Positions 33,194 to 41,362 of a stretch of DNA of 51,212 bases are shown piece after piece; position 1 is the stretch's first letter; each line of letters begins with the position of its first letter. The notes beneath the pieces were generated by a model. The model was given only the letters and a program-made list of their open reading frames with translations, ran no database searches and had not been told where the DNA came from. Source of the DNA: DALYJJ01 sp031969915 (GTDB lineage: Bacteria; Acidobacteriota; Terriglobia; Bryobacterales; Bryobacteraceae); the NCBI GenBank assembly GCA_031969915.1, contig DALYJJ010000033.1, positions 1 to 51,212 on the forward strand, written 5' to 3'. A program made the position numbers and the translations under genes.

Positions 33194-34987
33194 ATGCTAC
33201 GCCGACTGTTTTTTCTGCCCATAACAGCCGTACTCCTCTGGGCGCAAGAGGTACCGCGGCCGGAGTATCCGCAACCGCAATTCCAGCGCGAACAGTGGAT
33301 GACGCTCAACGGGACATGGGAGTTCGAGTTCGACGACAAGGACGTAGGCGTCGCCGAGAACTGGTCCGCCGGCGCAAAGAAGTTCAGCCGGAACATTTTG
33401 GTTCCGTTCTGTTTCGAGTCGAAGAAGAGCGGCATCGGCGATACCTCCTTCCACCCGGTTGTCTGGTACCGCCGCGCGGTGACGCTGCCCGCCGATTGGA
33501 AGGGCAAGCGCGCCATTCTCAACTTCGGCGCCGTGGACTACCTGGCGCGCGTGTGGGTGAACGGCCGCTTCGCGGGCGAACATACGGGCGGCCACGTGGG
33601 CTTCAAGTTCGACATCACGCCCCACCTCGCCGCCGGCGCGAACACGATCGTGGTCCGCGCCGAGGATTTCCCGACCGACCGCTACCTGCCGCGCGGGAAG
33701 CAGTATTGGGAGCCGCAGAGCCGGGGCATCTTCTACACCCGCACCACCGGCATCTGGCAGCCGGTCTGGCTGGAAGCGGCGGGCGAGAGCTACCTGGAAA
33801 CCGTCCGCATCACGCCCAGCAACGACGGCCCGGTCACTTTCGAAGGGTATGTGGAACGGCCGGGCGCGGATCTGGAACTCCACGCGATCATCAAGTGGGG
33901 CGGCACGGTGGTGGCCTCCGGCATGTCGCGCGCCGACAACCGGCGGGCCTCGGTGGCGGCGTTTGTCCGCGAGCCGCGGCTGTGGTCCGTGCAGGCGCCG
34001 AACCTTTACGATGTGACGTTCGAAGTGCGGCGGGGCGCGGCCGTGCTCGACCGCGTCCAATCGTACTTCGGTTTCCGCAGCATCACGGTGCGAAACAACC
34101 GCGTGAACATCAACAACCGCCCGGTGTACCTGAAGATGATCCTCGACCAGGGCTACTGGCCGGACAGCGTGCTCACGCCGCCCTCGGACGAGGCCATCCA
34201 ACTCGACATCCGTCTGACCAAGGAGATGGGCTTCAACGGCGCGCGCAAGCACCAGAAGATCGAGGACCCGCGGTTCCTCTACTGGGCCGACAAAATGGGC
34301 CTGCTGGTGTCCAGTGAGATGGCCAACGCCTATCTGTTCGACGACCGCTACCTGGAGCGGTTCACGCGCGAATGGGTGGAGGCGGTACAGCGCGACTACA
34401 ACCATCCGTCGATCATCATGTGGGTGCCCATCAACGAGAGCTGGGGCACGCCGCGAACGCGCGACGCGCGCCAGGCCGAGCACCTGCGCGCCAACTACCT
34501 GCTCACGCGCTCGCTCGATCCGACCCGGCTGGTGATCGACAACGACGGCTGGGAGCACACCGACATGACCGACCTGTTCGCCATCCACGACTATTCGCCA
34601 ATGGGTCCGGACCTGGTGCGCCGCTACGGGGACATGGGCAAGCCGGGATACAAGTTCCCGGAGATCGGACCGGGAACGTTCGTGCCGGGCTACAGCTACA
34701 ACGGCACGCCCGTCTACCTGAGCGAGTTCGGCGGCATCGCCTACATCGCGCCGGGCACCGACGTCCCAAAGGACGCCTGGGGCTACGCCGGCGTGATGAA
34801 GGACGAACCCTCGGCGACGGCCCGCCTGGCGTCGCTCTACGACGCGATCGCGAATCTCGGGTTTGCCGGCATCTGCTACACGCAGTTGACCGATGTTGAG
34901 CAGGAGATCAATGGGCTGCTCACCTTCGACCGCAAGCCGAAATTCGACGTCAAGAAGGTGAAGGAGATGAACGACAAGCTGCGATGA
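33194..34987 (+). CDS. Secreted glycoside hydrolase family 2 (beta-galactosidase/glucuronidase type)
   Basis: A 597-residue GH2 enzyme. After a signal peptide (MLRRLFFLPITAVLLWAQ) come a sugar-binding jelly-roll domain (LNGTWEFEFDD... WYRRAVTLPADWKGKRAILNF), an Ig-like domain, and the TIM barrel. The acid/base is Glu415 (VPINESWG) and the nucleophile Glu511 (YLSEFGG). It releases beta-linked sugars from glycans; the precise sugar cannot be read. The start at 33194 is preferred over the ATG at 33182, because the latter lies inside the -10 box. The serine hydrolase gene overlaps its stop by 4 nt. Confidence 0.92.
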   Translation: MLRRLFFLPITAVLLWAQEVPRPEYPQPQFQREQWMTLNGTWEFEFDDKDVGVAENWSAGAKKFSRNILVPFCFESKKSGIGDTSFHPVVWYRRAVTLPADWKGKRAILNFGAVDYLARVWVNGRFAGEHTGGHVGFKFDITPHLAAGANTIVVRAEDFPTDRYLPRGKQYWEPQSRGIFYTRTTGIWQPVWLEAAGESYLETVRITPSNDGPVTFEGYVERPGADLELHAIIKWGGTVVASGMSRADNRRASVAAFVREPRLWSVQAPNLYDVTFEVRRGAAVLDRVQSYFGFRSITVRNNRVNINNRPVYLKMILDQGYWPDSVLTPPSDEAIQLDIRLTKEMGFNGARKHQKIEDPRFLYWADKMGLLVSSEMANAYLFDDRYLERFTREWVEAVQRDYNHPSIIMWVPINESWGTPRTRDARQAEHLRANYLLTRSLDPTRLVIDNDGWEHTDMTDLFAIHDYSPMGPDLVRRYGDMGKPGYKFPEIGPGTFVPGYSYNGTPVYLSEFGGIAYIAPGTDVPKDAWGYAGVMKDEPSATARLASLYDAIANLGFAGICYTQLTDVEQEINGLLTFDRKPKFDVKKVKEMNDKLR

Positions 34988-36378
34988 GAACCCTGGGATT
35001 GTTGCTCGCCTGCGCCGCCTCACTGGCGGCGCAGACTTCGCCCGAAACCGCCGCGGGCATCCGCCTGTTCGAAGCCTGGCTGACCGAACAGATGGACTAT
35101 CGCGGGCTGCCGGGCGTGGCGGTGGGCGTGGTGCATGATCAGCGCCTGGTGTGGGCCAAGGGCTTCGGCCTCGCCGACCTGGACAAGAAGACGCCGGTGA
35201 CGGAGAAGACCCTGTTTCGCATGGCGTCGAACACCAAGATGTTCACGGCCATCGCCGTCCTCCAGCTTCGCGACGAAGGGAAACTCCGGCTCGACGATCC
35301 GGTGTCCAAGCACCTGCCGTGGTTCCGCGTGAAGCCTTCGTCGGAAGACGACGGCCCGATCACCGTCGAACACCTGATCACGCACGGCTCGGGCCTTCCC
35401 CGGGAGGCGGCGTCACCGTACTGGACCAGCTTCAAGTTCCCGACCACGGCCGAGATCCGCGCGACCGTGCCCGCGCAAGCGGCGGCGTACGGGCCGGACA
35501 CGCGCTGGAAGTACTCGAACCTCGCGGTCTCTCTGGCCGGGATGGTGGTGGAAGCCGTTTCCCATATTCCTTACGAGGAATATCTCCGGACGCGCATATT
35601 GCAGCCGCTGGGCATGGCCGCCACCTCTCTCGACAAGGACGTTCCGGGCGTCGCGGTGGGTTACGGGCGGCGCATGCCGGACCGCTCGCGCCAGCCCATG
35701 GCCTTCATGGACACCAAGGGCCTGGGGCCCGCCGCCGGCCTCACCTCAAACGTCGAAGACATGGCGCGATTCGTTTCGGCGCAGTTTCGCAGGGGCAAGG
35801 CTTCGGGGATTCTCGCCTTCTCCACGTTGCGCGAAATGCACCGCGTGCGCATGCTTGAGAACGACTGGGCCTCCGGAACCGGGCTCGGATTCCAGGTGAA
35901 CCGGGCGGGCGGAAAGGTCACCGTCGGGCACGGCGGCTCACTCGCCGGGTACAAAACGCAGACCTCGTTCCGCCCGGCGGAGAAGGTGGGCGTGATCGTG
36001 CTGACCAACGGCGACGACTCGCTGCCCGCCCAGATCGCGGCGCGGGCCATGGAGTGGATCGGCGAACCGCTGGCCAAGTCGGCGCCCGAGCCGAAGCCCC
36101 GGTGGGACGAGTCCTGGCGGCGCTACGCGGGCTTGTACCGTTCCATCTGGGGCGACCTGCAAGTGGTCGACCTGGTCGATTCGCTGGCCTTGATCTCGCC
36201 CCAAGCGGAGGACCCGAAGGCGGGCATGCAACGCCTGGCGCCCGCCGCCGGCGGTGGCTTCCGGCTGGAAGGTCCAACGGGCGGCGCCGCGGTGGGCGAG
36301 TCGGTGTCGTTCGACGAGCGCTCCGGACAGGTGGTGAGCATGAAGATCGGCCAGTCTATTTCCGGGCGCGTGCGGTGA
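34984..36378 (+). CDS. Secreted serine hydrolase of the class C beta-lactamase-like family
   Basis: A 464-residue protein with a signal peptide (MRTLGLLLACAASLAAQ). The catalytic triad of the penicillin-binding-protein fold is present: Ser82-x-x-Lys85 (ASNTK), Tyr177-Ser-Asn179 and His316-Gly-Gly (GHGGSLAGY). Members include esterases, D-aminopeptidases and beta-lactamases; which one cannot be said. A C-terminal beta domain of about 90 residues follows the hydrolase core. It overlaps the GH2 gene by 4 nt, so is co-transcribed, and its 3' end overlaps the convergent TPR gene by 23 nt. Confidence 0.92.
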   Translation: MRTLGLLLACAASLAAQTSPETAAGIRLFEAWLTEQMDYRGLPGVAVGVVHDQRLVWAKGFGLADLDKKTPVTEKTLFRMASNTKMFTAIAVLQLRDEGKLRLDDPVSKHLPWFRVKPSSEDDGPITVEHLITHGSGLPREAASPYWTSFKFPTTAEIRATVPAQAAAYGPDTRWKYSNLAVSLAGMVVEAVSHIPYEEYLRTRILQPLGMAATSLDKDVPGVAVGYGRRMPDRSRQPMAFMDTKGLGPAAGLTSNVEDMARFVSAQFRRGKASGILAFSTLREMHRVRMLENDWASGTGLGFQVNRAGGKVTVGHGGSLAGYKTQTSFRPAEKVGVIVLTNGDDSLPAQIAARAMEWIGEPLAKSAPEPKPRWDESWRRYAGLYRSIWGDLQVVDLVDSLALISPQAEDPKAGMQRLAPAAGGGFRLEGPTGGAAVGESVSFDERSGQVVSMKIGQSISGRVR

Positions 36379-37297
36379 GTTCCGCCCAGTCGACGGTGTG
36401 ACGCGTGAGGCCGTACCGGTCGAATTGGCGGCGGATTTCAGCAGCCCGGCGTTCCATCGTTTTGGCTTCGCTCTTTCGTTTGGCGCGCTTGAGCATCTCG
36501 GCGTACGCGGTGAGGGCGCGGGCGGCGGCGGGGCTTTCAGGCCCCAGGGTCCGCTCGGCGATCGCGAGGGCCGCTCTCAGGTGAGGCTCGGCCTGCATGG
36601 GGTTCGGCTCAAGCACCATCGCGACACTCAGATGGGCCTGGCCGGTCAGGGGATGAGCCTCTCCCAGGTTCGCTTGGAGAAATTCCAGACTGGCGAGCGC
36701 CTCGGCTTCCGCCGCCGCCCTCCGTCCCGCCGCGAAGGCGACCAACGCCAGGTTGAGCCGCGCGATGGCGGCCTCCACGGGCAGGCCCAGCCGTTCGACC
36801 ATGGCCAGCGAGCGAGCGTAGTGAGCGCGGGCTTCCCGATAGTGGTGGCGCGCGTATTCGCAGGCCGCGAGGTTGGAGAGCAGCGCGGCGGCCTCCGGCG
36901 TGGCGGCGGTCGAATCTTCGGGACTCGGAAGAAGCTGCGCGGCGCGCGCCGGCTGCCCGGTGGCAAGGTACAGCGAAGCCAGGTTATTCAGTGTTCGCAG
37001 GCGGCCCCTGGGAGCGGCCGGCACGGTGGCCCACAGAGCCAGCGCGCGGCGATAGTGCTTTTCGGCGTCGCCGTAGCGTTCCCACTCGTGATAGTGCGAG
37101 CCGAGGTTGTTCTCCGACACCGCGGCGAGCGCGGGCCGGCCGAGGCCCTCGGCCAGTGCGAGCGCCCGCCGGGAGACGTCCTCGGCAGCGGTGAACTGCG
37201 ATTGGGCGGCGAGGCGATCGGCTGCGGCGATTTCGGCCTGCCAGACCAGGTACGGCGCGCCGGCCGCCACCGCGGCCAGCCAACAAAGGGCGAACAT
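36356..37297 (-). CDS. Exported tetratricopeptide-repeat protein
   Basis: A 313-residue protein with an N-terminal hydrophobic segment (MFALCWLAAVAAGAPYLVW). At least five TPR-like helical pairs follow, for example AAVSENNLGSHYHEWERYGDAEKHYRRALALW, LRTLNNLASLYLATGQPARAAQLL and AALLSNLAACEYARHHYREARAHYARSL. TPRs are scaffolds for protein contacts. An intrinsic terminator lies 18 nt upstream of the ATG, with a GGGGAG site between, so expression depends on readthrough or on a switch in that leader. The 3' end overlaps the serine hydrolase gene by 23 nt, tail to tail. Confidence 0.88.
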   Translation of the reverse strand: MFALCWLAAVAAGAPYLVWQAEIAAADRLAAQSQFTAAEDVSRRALALAEGLGRPALAAVSENNLGSHYHEWERYGDAEKHYRRALALWATVPAAPRGRLRTLNNLASLYLATGQPARAAQLLPSPEDSTAATPEAAALLSNLAACEYARHHYREARAHYARSLAMVERLGLPVEAAIARLNLALVAFAAGRRAAAEAEALASLEFLQANLGEAHPLTGQAHLSVAMVLEPNPMQAEPHLRAALAIAERTLGPESPAAARALTAYAEMLKRAKRKSEAKTMERRAAEIRRQFDRYGLTRHTVDWAELTARARK

Positions 37298-37314
37298 AGA
37301 CGGCTCCCCGCGGT

Positions 37315-37363
37315 GCAGAAAAAGAAAAGGGCCGCCTCCGAGGGGATTCCTCGAGGGCGGCCC
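37315..37363 (-). terminator. Intrinsic terminator immediately upstream of the TPR gene
   Basis: 37329-37336 pairs with 37356-37363 (8 G/C pairs), and the inner CGAGG/CCTCG extends the stem; on the minus strand it is followed by TTTTCTTTTTC (37318-37328). This is a strong terminator. No protein gene lies upstream on that strand within 650 nt, so it ends a leader or a small RNA rather than an mRNA. Confidence 0.85.
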
Positions 37364-37675
37364 TGGGCGTGCTCGCCGGCACCGCTCTAAACTTGAATTT
37401 CCGTCCTCACCGCAGGGGGCGAGGGCGACCCGAGTCTAGCACCGCACCTTGAAAGCGTTTCCCCCCGGTTCGCGGCAAAGGGTTGAAAAACGGGTGAATA
37501 AAAAAAGCGAAAACGCGGCACCGCAAGCAATGTGACTTCCGAGGTCTTGAGAACGAGGAACGGCAACTCGGCCTGGAATGCCTTCGACGTCTCCCGCAGC
37601 AGGTATGGCCTGGCGAACGTCAATCATGACAACTCAGATCTGGACTTAGCTAACCAAACAGACTAATCTCCGGTC
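37364..37675 (-). other. Non-coding stretch upstream of the TPR gene, possible leader or small RNA
   Basis: No credible protein frame in either strand. On the minus strand it leads into the terminator at 37315-37363. It holds an extended -10-like TGCTAGACT at about 37434-37442 but no good -35. It could encode a leader with an attenuator or a small RNA of about 110 nt. I do not recognise a riboswitch class. Confidence 0.4.
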
Positions 37676-37912
37676 ATGCAGGTCAACGTACACGAAGCCA
37701 AGACCCAGCTCTCCCGCCTCCTCGAGCTGGTCGAGGAAGGCGAGACGGTCGTCATCGCCCGGCACGGCCAGCCCGTCGCCGAGCTCGTGCCGGCGCGGCG
37801 ACCGGGTTTTCCGTTCGGCATCGCGCGCGAAGAGCCGCTGGTCGCCCCCGGCGACGACTGGTGGCAGCCCATGACCGACGAAGAAGCCGAAGTCTGGATC
37901 GAGGGCCGTTGA
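37676..37912 (+). CDS. Phd/prevent-host-death-type antitoxin
   Basis: A 78-residue antitoxin: MQVNVHEAKTQLSRLLELVEEGETVVIARHGQPVAELVPA is the classic Phd/VapB N-terminal domain. A C-terminal toxin-binding segment (DDWWQPMTDEEAEVWIEGR) follows. It should bind operator DNA as a dimer and hold a PIN toxin. Its stop overlaps the TTG start of the toxin gene (TTGA), but that toxin gene is broken. Confidence 0.93.
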   Translation: MQVNVHEAKTQLSRLLELVEEGETVVIARHGQPVAELVPARRPGFPFGIAREEPLVAPGDDWWQPMTDEEAEVWIEGR

Positions 37913-38234
37913 AGCTGCTCACTGATACGCACACCCTGGTCTGGGCGCTGTCCGATCCGGAAGCGCTGGGCCGCGGGAGCTGGTGCGCAAGACCCGCAAA
38001 CCCGGCGCGCTGATCGCCGATCCGTTGCCCTGGTGGGAGAAATACGTGGCCGGCTCGGGGATTCCGGTGCTGCCCATCCGCACGCGCCACATCGTTTCGC
38101 TGGCTCGGCTGCCCGAGCACCACGAAGATCCGTTTGATCGCATTCTGGTCGCGCAGGCGCTGGCCGAAGGTCTGACACTCGCGAGCCGCGACGTGGGGCT
38201 CGCCCGCTACGGCCTACCGTTGGTGTGGGAATGA
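37909..38234 (+). pseudogene. Frameshifted PIN-domain (VapC-type) toxin
   Basis: The first frame begins LKLLTDTHTLVWALSDPEAL, the PIN start with the first catalytic Asp in DTH, but runs into a stop near 38011. The rest continues in another frame (37983-38234): GIPVLPIRTRHIVSLARLPE, then HHEDPFDRILVAQALAEGLTL with the conserved Asp of DPFDR, and ends LPLVWE. Besides the frameshift, about 30 residues of the middle are missing, including the usual 'SAASxWEIxIKxxxGKL' region with the catalytic Glu. The toxin is therefore dead while its antitoxin is intact. Confidence 0.88.
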
Positions 38235-38292
38235 AACAGCGCGCACCCGAGCTTTCCGCCGAAGACCTCGGCCAACCGCTCGATGCAAGCGC

Positions 38293-38748
38293 TCACCCCG
38301 GGAACAACTCGCGCAGTTGGCCGGCCACCGTTTCGACGGCCGCCTGGACGGCGGGCGTCAGGGCATCGGTCAGGACCGCCGGAGGCGCCGCTTCGATGGC
38401 AATGATCTCCACTTCCTCGGGCATCGGGATACCCATCTGCCGGCCCAGTTCGAAGGCCTCCGCGATGCCGATGTCATGCGGTGTCGTCCAGCCGCCGGCG
38501 GGCATCGACGCAAGCCCCAGCCGATGGATGCGGCCGGGACGCGGATCGGCGGTGACCAGGCAGTCCACCAGGATCGCTCGCTCGTAGCCGGGAAGAAGAT
38601 CCAGCAGATCCAGGGCGCCCGCCCGCGCCTCGCGCACGTCGGCGCCGCGCAGGGGCGAGGCCGCAAGCAGCTCGGCCACCGCCAAGCCGGCGCGGTCGTC
38701 CCCGGCAATCGGACTCCCGATCCCCACGATAATGGTTCGCTGCGCCAA
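38293..38748 (-). CDS. Hydrogenase maturation protease (HybD/HycI type)
   Basis: A 151-residue protease of the M52 family, which trims the C-terminal tail of [NiFe]-hydrogenase large subunits after nickel insertion. Nickel-sensing ligands of HybD (Glu16, Asp62, His93) correspond to Asp18 (SPIAGDDRAG), Asp62 (ILVDCL) and His91 (TTPHDIGIA). The GIGSPIAGDD start and the overall length fit. No hydrogenase structural or hyp gene is in the window, so the substrate must be encoded elsewhere. Flanked by a broken toxin and a secreted DUF1579-like gene. Confidence 0.88.
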   Translation of the reverse strand: MAQRTIIVGIGSPIAGDDRAGLAVAELLAASPLRGADVREARAGALDLLDLLPGYERAILVDCLVTADPRPGRIHRLGLASMPAGGWTTPHDIGIAEAFELGRQMGIPMPEEVEIIAIEAAPPAVLTDALTPAVQAAVETVAGQLRELFPG

Positions 38749-38787
38749 GCCGAACGGCTCCCGACCCGAGCATAGCGCGCTTCGCCC

Positions 38788-39327
38788 TTACGGGCGGTCG
38801 CCCTGGCGCGCGAGCAGCATGCGCACCGAGGGCACCCGGCGTCCGTCCGCAAGCACCGCCTCCGAGGTCTCCGCCCACCGCCCCTGCTCGTCGATCTTCA
38901 TCCGGTGAACCACAGTGACCGGCCCCTGCGGCGTCGTCCACTCAAAGCCCCCTGCGCTGACCTTGAGCTCCGTTTCCACCGTGTTGCCGCCCGTCCAGGC
39001 ACGGATCCGGTACACGCCGGCGGCAGCATCGAAGCTCACCACGGCGAGAGCGTTGAAGACCACTTTGCCGGTGTCGTCGCGGCCCGTCCCTTCGATCAAC
39101 AGCAAGAGTCCGTCGAGCTTGAACTGCACCTCCTCGGTCTGGCGCAGTTGCATCGGTCGGCCGGGACCAAGGGACACCGTCGCCTCGCCCGCCCAGGACC
39201 CCGTAAGGAACTTCAGCTTCTCAAGCGCAGCCTTCTGGGCCGCGGCGCTCGGATTGCCGGGCTGCGCGGTGAGGGCCGGGGCAAGCAGCAGCAGCGCAAC
39301 CAAGAGCTTCCGGGTGAGAAATCGCAT
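38788..39327 (-). CDS. Secreted DUF1579-like protein
   Basis: A 179-residue protein with a signal peptide (MRFLTRKLLVALLLLAPALTAQ). The pattern LKFLTGSWAGEATVSLGPGRPMQLRQTEEVQFKLDGLLLLIEGTGRD with FDAAAGVYRIRAW resembles DUF1579/lipocalin-like beta barrels, whose role is unknown. The ATG at 39327 is set by the signal peptide; an upstream ATG would run antisense into the AraC gene. It lies 39 nt from the hydrogenase-maturation-type gene on the same strand. Confidence 0.75.
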   Translation of the reverse strand: MRFLTRKLLVALLLLAPALTAQPGNPSAAAQKAALEKLKFLTGSWAGEATVSLGPGRPMQLRQTEEVQFKLDGLLLLIEGTGRDDTGKVVFNALAVVSFDAAAGVYRIRAWTGGNTVETELKVSAGGFEWTTPQGPVTVVHRMKIDEQGRWAETSEAVLADGRRVPSVRMLLARQGDRP

Positions 39328-39377
39328 GGCCCAGTGTAAGGCGCGGCACTCGGCCGGTCTTGAAGAAAAATGACACC

Positions 39378-40118
39378 TCAGCGAGCGGCGAGGCGGTGAT
39401 CGATGCGCCTCAGGTATTCGTGAACCAGCCGCGGCGGCCACCCGTACACATCCTGGAACTCGCGCGAGAGGTGCGATTGGTCGGCGTACCCCGCTTCGGC
39501 CGAGACCGTGGCCCAGCCCGGGTCGGCGCGCTGCACCGCGGACAGACACGCCGCGCGCAACCTTCGGAGGCGCGCGAACTCCTTGGGCGTGAGTCCGGCG
39601 GCTTGATAGAAGCGCCGGAGGATCTGCCGGTAACTGAGGCCCAGGCCCGCGACGAGTTCCGCCACCGTGGCCGCGCCGTCGGTGGCAAGGATGCGCCGCG
39701 TCAGCTCAGCCACCACCGGATCGGGCCCCGGCCACCGGGCGGACTTCGTCCATCGCAGAAGTAGCGCATCGAGCCCCGCCAGCCCCTGGCTTCGCATGAC
39801 CTCGGCGAAGCCCGGCGGATCGATGCCGATCATCGCCCCGCGGAGCGAAACGACATCGATGCCCAGCAGCGGACCCGCCGCGCCCGGCAGGAAGCGGATC
39901 CCCGCATACTCGGCGCCCGGTTGGACCGGTACGCGGAGCGCGGTCACTCGCGGGCCCACCACCACCGCTTGCCCGTGCGGCAACCAGCACAGGCTGACCA
40001 CGCCATCGGGAGGAATGGTGTGCACGGGTGGCGCCGAACCCGGCGGCAGCGAGAAGCGCCAATAGCCGGCAGCCGTCTCGCGCAGGGCTTCGTCGGGGAG
40101 AATTTCTTCGTAGATCAT
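39378..40118 (-). CDS. AraC-family transcriptional regulator
   Basis: A 246-residue regulator with a beta-rich N-terminal sensor part (IPPDGVVSLCWLPHGQAVVVGPRV, PGAEYAGIRFLPGAA, a DUF6597-like domain). A C-terminal AraC DNA-binding domain at about 150-246 has two helix-turn-helix units (VAELVAGLGLSYRQILRRFYQAAGLTPKEFARLRRL and SAEAGYADQSHLSREFQDVYGWPP). The ligand is unknown. The gene is divergent from the cyclophilin gene; 86 nt separate the two starts. Confidence 0.92.
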   Translation of the reverse strand: MIYEEILPDEALRETAAGYWRFSLPPGSAPPVHTIPPDGVVSLCWLPHGQAVVVGPRVTALRVPVQPGAEYAGIRFLPGAAGPLLGIDVVSLRGAMIGIDPPGFAEVMRSQGLAGLDALLLRWTKSARWPGPDPVVAELTRRILATDGAATVAELVAGLGLSYRQILRRFYQAAGLTPKEFARLRRLRAACLSAVQRADPGWATVSAEAGYADQSHLSREFQDVYGWPPRLVHEYLRRIDHRLAAR

Positions 40119-40192
40119 GGCCGGCGCCGGTTCACCAACCAGCTTACCGGGGCCCCGAGCCGGATGCCGATTCCCGACCCTCGCCCCTTCGC

Positions 40193-40198
40193 TACACT
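40193..40198 (+). promoter_or_regulatory. -10 element of the cyclophilin gene
   Basis: TACACT lies directly before the first ATG (40199) and 6 nt before the second (40205). No good -35 and no ribosome binding site are seen. It fits a leaderless transcript beginning at 40205. Confidence 0.4.
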
Positions 40199-40204
40199 AT
40201 GGAA

Positions 40205-40687
40205 ATGGCAAAACAGTACTCCGCCGCGCCCGCGATGGCGATCGACCCGAACAAAAGCTACACCGCCACGTTTGAAACAAGCAGGGGCGCCATTGTTTGC
40301 GATCTGTTCCCCAAGGACGCCCCTATCACCGTCAACAACTTCGTGTTCCTGGCGCGCGAGGGCTTCTACAACGGGACCGTCTTCCACCGCGTGATCGCCG
40401 ACTTCATGATCCAGGGCGGAGACCCCACCGGCACCGGCCGCGGCGGACCGGGCTACCGCTTCGAGGATGAGACCCGCAACAACCCGAACCGCCACAAGGT
40501 CGGCTCGCTCTCCATGGCCAACGCCGGCCCGAACACCAACGGCAGCCAGTTCTTCATCACCCACATCGTCACCGATTGGCTGGACGGCAAGCACACCGTC
40601 TTCGGCCAGGTCACCAGCGGCCAGGATGTCGTGAACCAGACCCAGCAGGGCGACACACTGGTCAGCGTCACCATCGCCGAAGCGTAG
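40205..40687 (+). CDS. Cyclophilin-type peptidyl-prolyl cis-trans isomerase
   Basis: A 160-residue cyclophilin without a signal peptide, so cytoplasmic. The active-site Arg is in FHRVIADFMIQGGDPTGTGRGG and the signature TNGSQFFITH with WLDGKHTVFGQV follows. It speeds folding around proline. Two in-frame ATGs exist (40199 and 40205); the second is taken because a -10-like TACACT ends at 40198. A GC-rich hairpin follows the stop. Confidence 0.94.
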   Translation: MAKQYSAAPAMAIDPNKSYTATFETSRGAIVCDLFPKDAPITVNNFVFLAREGFYNGTVFHRVIADFMIQGGDPTGTGRGGPGYRFEDETRNNPNRHKVGSLSMANAGPNTNGSQFFITHIVTDWLDGKHTVFGQVTSGQDVVNQTQQGDTLVSVTIAEA

Positions 40688-40711
40688 CGCACCGCCCACA
40701 CACCAGCCGAA

Positions 40712-40735
40712 GGAGTCCGGCGCACGCCGGACTCC
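40712..40735 (+). terminator. Perfect 10-bp hairpin after the cyclophilin gene
   Basis: GGAGTCCGGC (40712-40721) and GCCGGACTCC (40726-40735) pair perfectly with a GCAC loop. There is no T-run after it, so it is either a Rho-aided terminator or a 3'-end stem. Confidence 0.6.
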
Positions 40736-40860
40736 GCATCCCCCGTCGCGCCTCCCTCTCCTTCCGTTCGAAGCGCTTCCCGCCCTGCCATTCGGTTCGG
40801 GCGGATTTCCTTCTTTCTTCCGCTATCCGGATCAAGAACACAAGGGAAGGAGACCCCCTC

Positions 40861-41334
40861 ATGTTTCGGATTCCGGGTCCGCAGCGGCAGTTGGCGATGG
40901 ATCGGGGCACCCTGGCGCTCATGGCCACCCCGCGACCCGGCCCGGTCGGGTGGCGCCGGCCCGAGAGGAGCGTACGTTCCACGCCGGCCGCCGTTACGGT
41001 GGACGAGTACATTCCCTCCCCCCACCGGTTCGGCCCCAGTGAGGCCTTCGAACTGGCCTTCCGCCTCGCACGCGCAAGCCGCGAGCGCGGCAACACGGCG
41101 CAAGTCAGGGTGCCCGAGCTGGCGGAAGCCATCGCGCGGCTCCTCGCCGGCCCCTGGGGGAACCGGGTGGTGTACGATACGATCTTCCCGGCTACCGGTC
41201 TCCAAATTGCAATCGCCACCGCGCGCGTGGATACGGGCGGTTGGATCGTGAGCGCGGCCCTGGGCGCGGGCCGGGCATCGGCGGGCGGGGAACGCAGAAG
41301 CGTCGTGAACCCAGCGGGCAGGTTCGCGGCTTGA
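40861..41334 (+). CDS. Unknown protein heading the T6SS cargo island
   Basis: A 157-residue protein without a signal peptide or TM helix. The ATG at 40861 follows a strong GGAAGGAGA site. The middle part (HRFGPSEAFELAFRLARASRERGNTAQVRVPELAEAIARLLAGPWGNR) is helical, the ends are Pro/Arg-rich and probably disordered. No family is recognised. It precedes vgrG by 28 nt on the same strand, so it is probably the first gene of the operon. Confidence 0.7.
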   Translation: MFRIPGPQRQLAMDRGTLALMATPRPGPVGWRRPERSVRSTPAAVTVDEYIPSPHRFGPSEAFELAFRLARASRERGNTAQVRVPELAEAIARLLAGPWGNRVVYDTIFPATGLQIAIATARVDTGGWIVSAALGAGRASAGGERRSVVNPAGRFAA

Positions 41335-41362
41335 TTCTTTCAGACAGACGAGGACGCAAGCG

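Noticed and set aside
33197..35023. 608-residue minus-strand frame over the GH2 gene
   Set aside because: Antisense shadow; the plus strand has the catalytic GH2 residues and a good promoter.
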